The notes below the pieces were generated by a model. That model was not told the DNA's origin, ran no database searches, and saw only the letters and a program-made list of their open reading frames with translations. This document shows positions 57,857 through 64,000 of a stretch of DNA of 64,000 bases, piece after piece. How positions within the stretch are numbered: position 1 is the stretch's first letter; each line of letters starts with the position of its first letter. The translations under genes and the position numbers were made by a program. Source of the stretch: an uncultured Coriobacteriaceae bacterium (GTDB taxonomy: Bacteria > Actinomycetota > Coriobacteriia > Coriobacteriales > Atopobiaceae); assembly GCA_900543875.1 (NCBI GenBank), contig UQSV01000001.1, positions 36,716 to 100,715 on the forward strand. The letters are read 5' to 3'.

Positions 57857-58585
57857 CTACAGCTCGATGGAATCGATGCCCTGCTCCTCGAAGCGACGGC
57901 GCAGCTCGTCGATGATGGGGATGCCGGCGCTGCAGCCGATGCGCTCGGCACCCGCGCGCACCATGTCGAGGAAGGTGTCGGCGTCACGGATGCCGCCGGA
58001 GGCCTTGACCTTGACGGCGTCGCCCACGGTCTGCTTCATGAGCTTGACGTCCTCGACGGTGGCGCCGCCGTTGGCGCAGCCGGTGGAGGTCTTCACGAAG
58101 GTCGGCTTCACGCGCGTGGCGATCTCGCAGATCTTGACCTTCTCCTCGTCGGTGAGCATGCAGGTCTCGAGAATGACCTTGCAGGGAATCTCGAGGCCGG
58201 TGGCCTCGCGGGCCTCCTGGCAGGCGGCGACGATCTGGGCCATCTCGTCGGCGATGTAATCCCAGTTGCCGGCCTTGACCTGCGTGAGGTTCACGACGTA
58301 GTCGATCTCGTTGGCGCCGTTGGCCAGGGCGTCCTTGGTCTCGAAGACCTTGGCGGCGATGGAGGTCTGGCCCAGCGGGAAGGCGATGGCCGCGCCGGTG
58401 TCGATGTCGGTGCCGGCAAGCTGCTCGGAGCAGAATTTGGACTGGACCTGGTTCACGGCGACCATCTTGAAGTGGTAGGCCTTGGCCTCGTCACAGAGCT
58501 TGGCCATGTCCTGCTCGGTGGCGTCGGCGTGGATGTTGGTGTGGTCGACGAGCCTGGCGAGGTCGTCAATGGTGTAGCGAGCCAT
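57857..58585 (-). CDS. deoC: Deoxyribose-phosphate aldolase, copy 2
   Basis: A 242-residue DeoC-family aldolase closely similar to the copy at 50911. The Schiff-base Lys is in [14 protein letters not shown] (Cys where most have Phe), the second Lys in VKASGGIRD, and the catalytic Asp in [14 protein letters not shown]. The start ATG 58585 is preceded by AGAAAGGGA on the minus strand. It is a single gene, convergent with the GntR gene. Confidence 0.88.
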   Translation of the reverse strand: MARYTIDDLARLVDHTNIHADATEQDMAKLCDEAKAYHFKMVAVNQVQSKFCSEQLAGTDIDTGAAIAFPLGQTSIAAKVFETKDALANGANEIDYVVNLTQVKAGNWDYIADEMAQIVAACQEAREATGLEIPCKVILETCMLTDEEKVKICEIATRVKPTFVKTSTGCANGGATVEDVKLMKQTVGDAVKVKASGGIRDADTFLDMVRAGAERIGCSAGIPIIDELRRRFEEQGIDSIEL

Positions 58586-59059
58586 GTGGTTCCCTTTCTA
58601 TCGTTGGCGGCATGTCCGCCTCTATGCCTAATGAATATGTCAATACAATACCGCTTATATAGCAACATGTCACCTACAAATGGCTGTGATTTGGCAATGA
58701 ACGGTCATATTTGTAACGAGTTCACATTTTTATGTAAGAGGAACGGCCTAACAAACAGCATACACGCGAGACCCGTCTCCTCTATCGTGCGAGACGGGCG
58801 GCGCTGGGTATACTAATCCCCAATGCGCGGACCAAGCCGCGCCGCCGGGAAGGGCCCGGCAGCCACGCCGGGGCACATCCGGCACGCGCCGACGCGCTCG
58901 GCGAGCAAAGAGCGAGGAGAACATGAACGCCAAAAGCGACGCGGGAGACTGTCACAGTAGATGCCCCCTGGGCATGAGTGGCCACGTCTCTTCCAACCCC
59001 GTCAGCGACAATCAGGGCCTGCGCGCAAGCGCCGCCCCGCAGCTCAAGGGGGTGTCGTC
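58586..59059. promoter_or_regulatory. Divergent control region of deoC copy 2 and the CNNM gene
   Basis: 474 bases. Close to deoC it is AT-rich and holds TGTGATTTGGCA (58685-58696) and, toward 58740, ATTTGTAA, TTCACA and TATGTAAG half-sites like those near deoC copy 1. Nearer the CNNM gene is a TATACT -10-like box (58809-58814). No gene is seen in it. Confidence 0.45.
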
Positions 59060-60382
59060 ATGGAAGTAGCGCTCAGCATCCTCTTTACGCTGCTCCTCAC
59101 CATCGCAAACGGGTACTTCTCGATGTCCGAGGCGGCGCTCGTCGCCGCCAAGCGCGCGGTGCTCGAGCACGATGCGGACGAGGGTGACAAGCGCGCCAAG
59201 GTCGCGCTCGAGCTCTCCGGCGACTCCGGCCAGTTTCTCGCCGCCATCCAGGTGGCCATCACCCTCGTCGGGTTTTTCTCGGCCATGGTCGCCTCCACGA
59301 CCCTGTCAGACCCGCTTGCCGCTTGGCTCATCTCGCTGGGCGCGCCCGCGGGCGTCTGCAACGCGCTGGCACCCATCGTCATCACGGTGATCGTCTCGTA
59401 CGTCTCGATCGTGGTGGGCGAGCTCGTGCCCAAGCGCATGGCGCTTGCCAATGCCGAGGAGGTCTCTAAATCGGTCTCGCCGTTCCTGCGGGGCTTCTCG
59501 CGTATGGTGGCCCCGCTCGTGTGGCTCACCTCGAAGTCTGCCGACGGCCTGTCGCGCCTGCTGGGCGTCAAGTCTGCCGACGACCGCCAGGAGGTCTCCG
59601 AAGAAGAGATCCGCTACATGGTCACCGATGCCGATGAGCTCTCCGACAAGGAGAAGTCGATGATTCACGAGATCTTCGACCTGGGTGACGCCATCGCGCG
59701 CGAGGTCATGGTGCCGCGCGTGGATCTCACGGCCGTCGAGGACACCGAGACACTGGGCGAGGTGCTTGCGCTCATGAGGCGCACGGGCTTCTCGCGCATC
59801 CCGGTGTTTCACGAGGACATCGACCGCATCGTGGGCGTGGCGCACATCAAGGACCTGCTGGGCCCCATCGTCGACGACGACGCGCAGAACCGTCCCGTGA
59901 GCGACTTCGCGCGCGACCCGGTCTTCGTGCCCGACACGAAGGACATCATCCCGCTGCTCTCCGAGATGCAGCAGCGCCATGACCAGATGGCGATCGTGGT
60001 CGACGAGTACGGCGGCACCGCCGGCGTCATCACGATCGAGGACATCGTCGAGGAGGTCGTAGGCGAGATAGCCGACGAGTTCGACCCCGACAACAAGTAC
60101 CTCACGCGCCTGTCCGACCGCGAGTGGCTGGTCGACGGCCGCTTCTCGATTGATGACGCGCGCGACCTGGGCTGGCCCATCGAGGACTCCGAGGAGTACG
60201 AGACGGTTGCCGGCTTCATTCTCGAGCTCGCGGACTCCGTGCCGAGCCCCGGCGACTCGTTCGACGTCGAGGGCTACAACTTCCTCGTGCAGTCGATGCG
60301 CGGCCGCCGCATCGCCCTACTGCGCGTGACGGCGCCCGAGCCGCCTGCCCCCGCCGGCGAGGACGAGACGCTCGACGAGTAG
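59060..60382 (+). CDS. CNNM/CorC-type membrane protein with CBS pair
   Basis: A 440-residue protein of the so-called hemolysin family (YtfL/CorB type). It has a CNNM membrane domain (about residues 1-190, with IANGYFSMSEAALVAAKRA and VSIVVGELVPKRMAL), two CBS domains (VMVPRVDLTAVE and MAIVVDEYGGTAGVITIEDI) and a C-terminal CorC_HlyC domain. Members are linked to magnesium or cobalt transport; haemolysis is a historic name. ATG 59060 follows AAGGGGGTG; the open frame upstream to 58961 is leader. Confidence 0.87.
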   Translation: MEVALSILFTLLLTIANGYFSMSEAALVAAKRAVLEHDADEGDKRAKVALELSGDSGQFLAAIQVAITLVGFFSAMVASTTLSDPLAAWLISLGAPAGVCNALAPIVITVIVSYVSIVVGELVPKRMALANAEEVSKSVSPFLRGFSRMVAPLVWLTSKSADGLSRLLGVKSADDRQEVSEEEIRYMVTDADELSDKEKSMIHEIFDLGDAIAREVMVPRVDLTAVEDTETLGEVLALMRRTGFSRIPVFHEDIDRIVGVAHIKDLLGPIVDDDAQNRPVSDFARDPVFVPDTKDIIPLLSEMQQRHDQMAIVVDEYGGTAGVITIEDIVEEVVGEIADEFDPDNKYLTRLSDREWLVDGRFSIDDARDLGWPIEDSEEYETVAGFILELADSVPSPGDSFDVEGYNFLVQSMRGRRIALLRVTAPEPPAPAGEDETLDE

Positions 60383-60579
60383 CGGCCCGTGAGCCCGCTG
60401 CCCGCGCTCGAGAGGTTCCGCGTGTGCCTCGTCAAGCTCTGCTCGGCAGACGGGATGCATAAAAATGCAGCCGTATTGTATATGCAATCTAGCTGCGGTT
60501 TATCAACGTCTCTTCATATCCGCTCCATAACTAGGGCACCGCCAGCCTTGCCGGTTGGTGGTGCCCCGCGCGTCTCAGG

Positions 60580-60585
60580 TATAAT
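60580..60585 (+). promoter_or_regulatory. TATAAT -10 box before the secreted DPBB gene
   Basis: A consensus TATAAT, about 137 bases before the start at 60722. A GGGCACC/GGTGCCC hairpin lies just upstream (60534-60567) and may end the preceding gene. Confidence 0.45.
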
Positions 60586-60721
60586 TCACCTCGTTACATC
60601 GCCCTGCAGCCGCGGCCCGAGCCGCGCGCCGTCGGGCATCGGGGTATCACACACCAACCACGACACGCCTCGATTCATCACAGTCGCCGGGAGTGCCCGG
60701 CACAGTCGACGGGAGTCGTGC

Positions 60722-61381
60722 TTGGCCAGACGCGCAACAGGGCGCTTCAGGGTTATCCCCCTCACCGTGATGGTGGCGTTTGCCATCGTCGTGGCAGCAG
60801 TCTTTGCCGTCACGCACGTGGGTGCCGCTCAGGCGGCCCCGGGCCAGGACTCCACCACCGCCATTGGCGTGAGCGCCAACGCCAGCGAGGCAACGCTGCC
60901 CGCAGACGCGGCCTCCAAGTTCGCGACGGGCACCTCTACCAGCAACGCCTCGCTCTCGCAGGCCTCTGCCCGCACGGGCTACGAGGTCAAGACCATTGGT
61001 CCCGAGCAGGTGGGCGAGCAGACCGCCGGCATCGCGCTCGAGGGAGACACCGTCGTCGTCACGCGCGACGAGGGTTGGCAGCAAGGGAGCGCCTCCGCCT
61101 ACACCCTGGCCTGCAACGATGGCTACGACGCCACGGCCTCGGGCGTCCTTCTCACTGAGAGCAGCATGACGGTCGCCGTGCCCGCCTCGCGAACCGACCT
61201 GCTGGGCCGCACGGTCGAGATCTACTACAACGGGCTCACCGTCACCGCGATGGTCACCGACACCGGCGGCTTTGCCCCGCTCGGTCGCGACCTCGACCTC
61301 GCCGGCGGCGTCTGGCGAGCCCTAGGCGCCTCCTCCACCGAGGAGTGGGGCGTGCGCACCGTGAGCTATCGCTTCCTGTAG
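60722..61381 (+). CDS. Secreted RlpA-like double-psi beta-barrel protein
   Basis: A 219-residue exported protein. TTG 60722 follows GGGAG and gives a good signal peptide (basic MARRATGRFRVIP, then a hydrophobic core, cleavage after AQA). A Ser/Thr/Ala-rich region leads to a C-terminal RlpA/3D-type barrel (about residues 115-219) with AYTLACNDG, GRTVEIYYNGL and the signature VTDTGGFAPLGRDLDL. Such domains bind or cut peptidoglycan glycans. The 3D catalytic Asp residues appear present, but activity is inferred. The longer open frame from 60389 is not used. Confidence 0.72.
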   Translation: MARRATGRFRVIPLTVMVAFAIVVAAVFAVTHVGAAQAAPGQDSTTAIGVSANASEATLPADAASKFATGTSTSNASLSQASARTGYEVKTIGPEQVGEQTAGIALEGDTVVVTRDEGWQQGSASAYTLACNDGYDATASGVLLTESSMTVAVPASRTDLLGRTVEIYYNGLTVTAMVTDTGGFAPLGRDLDLAGGVWRALGASSTEEWGVRTVSYRFL

Positions 61382-61474
61382 GCGCGGCCCAATTCGGCTA
61401 CCATGGCTGTTACGGAGCCCGTGCGCGTCGCGCGGGCCACACCCGCGCCGCTCACACCTAAAGGGAGCACAGAG

Positions 61475-62095
61475 ATGGCACAGCTTATCGACATCCGCCG
61501 CGTTGCCGTGGCGCCGCAGCACTTCACCGCCCGCGTGACCATTGCCAACGGCGGCCCGCTCACCACCGACGAGGACCTCGTCGGCACCACCCATGTCTAC
61601 AACCTCCTGCCCGACATCGTGGACCACGCCTGTCTGGGCGACGCCTCCGAGACGTTCCGCGACGTCATGGGCGCCACCGAGGTGGCGCACCTGCTCGAGC
61701 ACGTGACCATCGAGCTCATGGCCCGTACGGGCCTGGGCGGCGACGTCTCGTGCGGCCGCACCTGGGAGGTGGCCGGCGAGCCGCGCACCTATGACGTGCA
61801 GCTTGCCTGCCCCGATGACGTGCTGGTCTCGTCCGCACTGTCGAGCGCCGCATGGATTCTGCAGTGGGCCTACTCCGGCGGCGCCGACCCCAAGCCCGAC
61901 GTCGACGCCATCGTCGCGGGCATCCGCGACCTGGTCCAGAACGCCGAGCAGATTGCCGAGCGCGAGGCCGCCCGCGACGCCGCCGAGAAGGCTGCCGCCG
62001 AGCAGGGATCGCCCGACGGCCCCGACGACCCCGCCGCTTCCGCCGAGGACGTCGACGCGCCCGCCCAGACGGGCGAGGGCGAGCTCGAGGCATAG
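61475..62095 (+). CDS. Protein resembling the N-terminal domain of cyanophycin synthetase
   Basis: A 206-residue protein. The segment TEVAHLLEHVTIELMARTGL matches the EHV/LE motif of the CphA N-terminal domain, followed by CGRTWEVAG. The ATP-grasp and Mur-ligase parts of CphA are absent. The last 60 residues are an Ala/Asp/Glu-rich tail. ATG 61475 follows AAGGGAG. It stands alone between a secreted protein and the YtxH gene; its function is unknown. Confidence 0.55.
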   Translation: MAQLIDIRRVAVAPQHFTARVTIANGGPLTTDEDLVGTTHVYNLLPDIVDHACLGDASETFRDVMGATEVAHLLEHVTIELMARTGLGGDVSCGRTWEVAGEPRTYDVQLACPDDVLVSSALSSAAWILQWAYSGGADPKPDVDAIVAGIRDLVQNAEQIAEREAARDAAEKAAAEQGSPDGPDDPAASAEDVDAPAQTGEGELEA

Positions 62096-62108
62096 CCCCG
62101 CGGCTGGG

Positions 62109-62114
62109 TATAAT
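62109..62114 (+). promoter_or_regulatory. TATAAT -10 box before the YtxH gene
   Basis: A consensus TATAAT, 62 bases before the YtxH start, without a clear -35. Confidence 0.4.
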
Positions 62115-62176
62115 CGCCAACAACGTAGGACTGACGACGAGCGCCCGCGTTCTCGCGTGCGCCAAAGGAGGCAACT

Positions 62177-62638
62177 ATGAGCAAGGGTGCAGTTGGATTT
62201 GTCCTGGGCAGCGTGTTTGGTGCGGCCGCTGGCGTTGTCGCCGGCATCATGCTGGCTCCGCGTTCTGGCGCCGAGAGTCGCGCCATGGCGGCCGACGTCG
62301 TAAATGACGCCTGGGATGCCGCGGCCGACGCGTACGAGAAGGGCGGCGCCGTCGTGACCGACCGCCTGGGCGGCCTGCGTCCCACCGTCGACGCCACGAC
62401 CGACGAGCTGCGCGCCAAGATCGATCTGGCCCGTGAGCGCATGGACCAGCTGCGCAGCACGCTGTCCGACAACGTGGCCACCGCTGCCGACGCCGTGACC
62501 GCCACGGCCGCCGCCGTCGCCGACAAGGTGGGCGCGGTTCCGCAGGCTCCTGCCACCGAGGCCGTCGACGTCCACGTTGAGGAGGCCGCCGAGGCAGAGC
62601 CCGAGCAGGACGGTGCCGATGAGGACGCCGAGGCCTAG
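62177..62638 (+). CDS. YtxH-domain protein
   Basis: A 153-residue protein. The N-terminal membrane segment with the YtxH signature (GFVLGSVFGAAAGVVAGIML then APRSGAESR) is followed by a long Ala-rich amphipathic helix and an acidic tail. YtxH proteins are small envelope or stress-related proteins of unknown role. The start ATG 62177 follows AAAGGAGG. Confidence 0.8.
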   Translation: MSKGAVGFVLGSVFGAAAGVVAGIMLAPRSGAESRAMAADVVNDAWDAAADAYEKGGAVVTDRLGGLRPTVDATTDELRAKIDLARERMDQLRSTLSDNVATAADAVTATAAAVADKVGAVPQAPATEAVDVHVEEAAEAEPEQDGADEDAEA

Positions 62639-62658
62639 GAGCCTCTAGACGCTGGTTC

Positions 62659-62697
62659 GTGGGGCGCCGCGGGAAACCGTTGGCGCCCCATTTCATG
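62659..62697 (+). terminator. Hairpin between the YtxH and PRC-barrel genes
   Basis: GGGGCGCC near 62660 pairs with GGCGCCCC near 62683, with ATTTC after. It is a probable weak terminator. Confidence 0.5.
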
Positions 62698-62710
62698 AGA
62701 TGGGGTTGCG

Positions 62711-63616
62711 ATGGCAAAACAGATGATGAGCTCGATCGTTCGCACGAAGGTCTTCGTGCCGGGCAAGGCATCGCGCAAGCAGGCGCAGGCCGGCGTCGAG
62801 CCCGATCCCAAGAAGTACGGCAAGGTCCACAACCTCGTCTTTGCGCCCGACAGCCGCCGCATGGTGGGCATCATGGTGCGCCGCCCCGACGTCGCGGGCA
62901 TGGTCAAGCAGGACGACCGCTTCGTTCCGCTCGATTCGGTCGAGTTCCACGAGGGCGGTCTTCTGTGCGCAGGCACCAAGGAGTCGTTCGACGCCGCCGC
63001 GTGCAAGCGCCTGGGCCTCGACCTCGACCACTGCATCATCTGGGAGGGTGCCGACGTCATCTGCGAGTCGGGCAAGTTCCTGGGTTACGTGATGGACGCG
63101 AGTCTCGACGTCACCACCGGCGAGGTCGACTGCTTCTGCGCCCAGGAAGGCAACACCGCCTCCGAGCTCGTGGGCTTCTTCGAGATCCCGGCGGCCTGGG
63201 TGGTTCGCTACGACAAGGGCCGCATGATCGTGAAGGACCAGGCGGCAGACCTCGAACTCTCCGGCGGCCTTGCCGCCAAGGCGGGCGAGGGCTACGCGCA
63301 GGCCAAGGACAGCGCCAAGAAGGCTACCGCGAAGTTCGACGAGAAGGCCTCCGTCGCGGTCGACAAGGGTGCCCACGGCCTGGGCAAGCTTATCGGCAAG
63401 GCCAAGCGCAGCGTCCAGCAGGCCTCGCAGGACTACCACGAGGCCGCCGGTGCGCCCGAGAAGGCCACCGGTGCCTCGTCTGCAAAGCCCGCTGCCAAGC
63501 CGGCCAACGCCTCCGAGGCCGGAGCCGCCGCGGCAAAGGCCGTGGGCGAGCAGCTGGGCAAGACCCGCGGCATGTTCTCAAGCTTTATGAAGGAATTCAA
63601 GGACGCGAGCAAGTAA
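62711..63616 (+). CDS. PRC-barrel domain protein
   Basis: A 301-residue protein with two PRC-barrel-like units: VHNLVFAPDSRRMVGIMVRR in the first and GKFLGYVMDASLDVTTGEVD in the second. PRC-barrels bind proteins or RNA. The last 110 residues are an Ala/Lys-rich helical low-complexity tail. It lies 72 bases after the YtxH gene; the pair may act together at the envelope. Confidence 0.72.
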   Translation: MAKQMMSSIVRTKVFVPGKASRKQAQAGVEPDPKKYGKVHNLVFAPDSRRMVGIMVRRPDVAGMVKQDDRFVPLDSVEFHEGGLLCAGTKESFDAAACKRLGLDLDHCIIWEGADVICESGKFLGYVMDASLDVTTGEVDCFCAQEGNTASELVGFFEIPAAWVVRYDKGRMIVKDQAADLELSGGLAAKAGEGYAQAKDSAKKATAKFDEKASVAVDKGAHGLGKLIGKAKRSVQQASQDYHEAAGAPEKATGASSAKPAAKPANASEAGAAAAKAVGEQLGKTRGMFSSFMKEFKDASK

Positions 63617-63683
63617 GCTAGGGGTGAACGAAAAGTAGGAGGCGGCCGCAGGGCTGGCCCCTTGCGTGGCGAAACGGATAGCG

Positions 63684-64000
63684 ATGTCGTACTCATCAGA
63701 CTACAGGGGCAGAAACGACGGCCGCGGCCAGGGCAGCCCCCGGCCCAGGCGCGACGAGGCGGGTCGCTCGGGCTCGTATCGCCCCGAGTCATATGGGTAC
63801 CGCGAGCAGCGCCCGAGCTATGGCGACCGTCCTCGCGCTGCGCGCGGTGACCATCCCCAGGCCCGCCCGCAGCAGCGCCCGTCCTCCTACCCCGCGCCTC
63901 GCCCGCAGCAGCGCCCCTCTCGCCCTGGCTATGGTGACGCGGCGCGCCCCCAGGCTCGCCCGCGCTATGACCAGCGCCAGGGCTACGGCCTCGACACGCG
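63684..64000 (+). CDS. Arg/Pro/Gln-rich protein, 3' end beyond the window
   Basis: An open frame of 105 codons from ATG 63684 that runs off the window. The product so far is low in complexity: Ser/Tyr/Asp/Arg at the start, then repeats of QQRP, RPSYGD/RPGYGD and ARPQARP. Such basic Pro-rich stretches often precede a membrane helix or act as disordered nucleic-acid-binding tails. No domain is visible yet. The upstream AACGGA is a weak Shine-Dalgarno. GC and codon use fit the neighbours. Confidence 0.6.
   Translation, partial: MSYSSDYRGRNDGRGQGSPRPRRDEAGRSGSYRPESYGYREQRPSYGDRPRAARGDHPQARPQQRPSSYPAPRPQQRPSRPGYGDAARPQARPRYDQRQGYGLDT

Overview
The window reads as a high-GC, low-redundancy stretch of an actinobacterial chromosome of the class Coriobacteriia (Collinsella/Olsenella/Atopobiaceae-like). 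The grounds are: a dciA-gyrB-gyrA block followed by tRNA-Ile and tRNA-Ala as in other actinobacteria; a membrane-anchored LuxR regulator of a type expanded in Coriobacteriia; giant vWA/Cna-B wall adhesins; and mannose-family PTS genes. The dciA-gyrB-gyrA block also puts the left end close to the replication origin. Genus assignment is inference.

Layout. 1-6.4 kb: dciA-like gene, gyrB, gyrA (GyrA has Phe where E. coli has Ser83) and a convergent bifunctional-nuclease-family gene. 6.5-6.8 kb: tRNA-Ile and tRNA-Ala. 7.0-16.0 kb: a LuxR-type membrane regulator interrupted by an 11-G tract, then a 2,479-residue signal-peptide/vWA/Cna-B-repeat/IPQTG surface protein. 16.4-20.1 kb: small conserved protein, typA, UPF0126 membrane protein, two tRNA-Ser. 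20.2-25.6 kb: DUF4013 membrane protein, rpsF-ssb-rpsR-rplI, a long gap, dnaB. 25.8-37.9 kb: a purine cluster (purA, purD, purE, purF, purM, purN) with a NUDIX hydrolase, an ABC exporter, a pyridoxal-kinase-like gene and a class B sortase inside it. 38.1-40.4 kb: RNA methyltransferase and an LDH-family gene. 40.8-45.0 kb: a second vWA/Cna-B adhesin (MPQTG) flanked by near-identical repeats, then two small DNA-binding proteins with another 11-G tract between them. 45.4-48.7 kb: EF-G-like GTPase and a putative nuclease-domain protein, then a 174-bp element with 23-bp inverted ends. 49.0-58.6 kb: a sugar island. 59.1-64 kb: CNNM/CBS transporter-like protein, double-psi-barrel secreted protein, a cyanophycin-synthetase-N-terminal-like protein, YtxH and PRC-barrel proteins, and the start of an Arg/Pro/Gln-rich protein.

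How the parts fit. The sortase (33.4 kb) could anchor both adhesins. The LuxR regulator next to the first adhesin carries a homopolymer that could switch it on and off. A short motif (CCGCAGGTA) lies before both adhesins and in two other intergenic sites, suggesting shared control. The sugar island has a complete mannose-family PTS (IIA, IIB, IIC, IID), two ManA-like isomerases, an AlsE/Rpe-type epimerase, an SDR, a GntR/UTRA regulator and two DeoC-type aldolases about 80% identical by eye. Its true substrate is not evident. Promoter, operator and function statements are sequence reading and inference; no searches were run.
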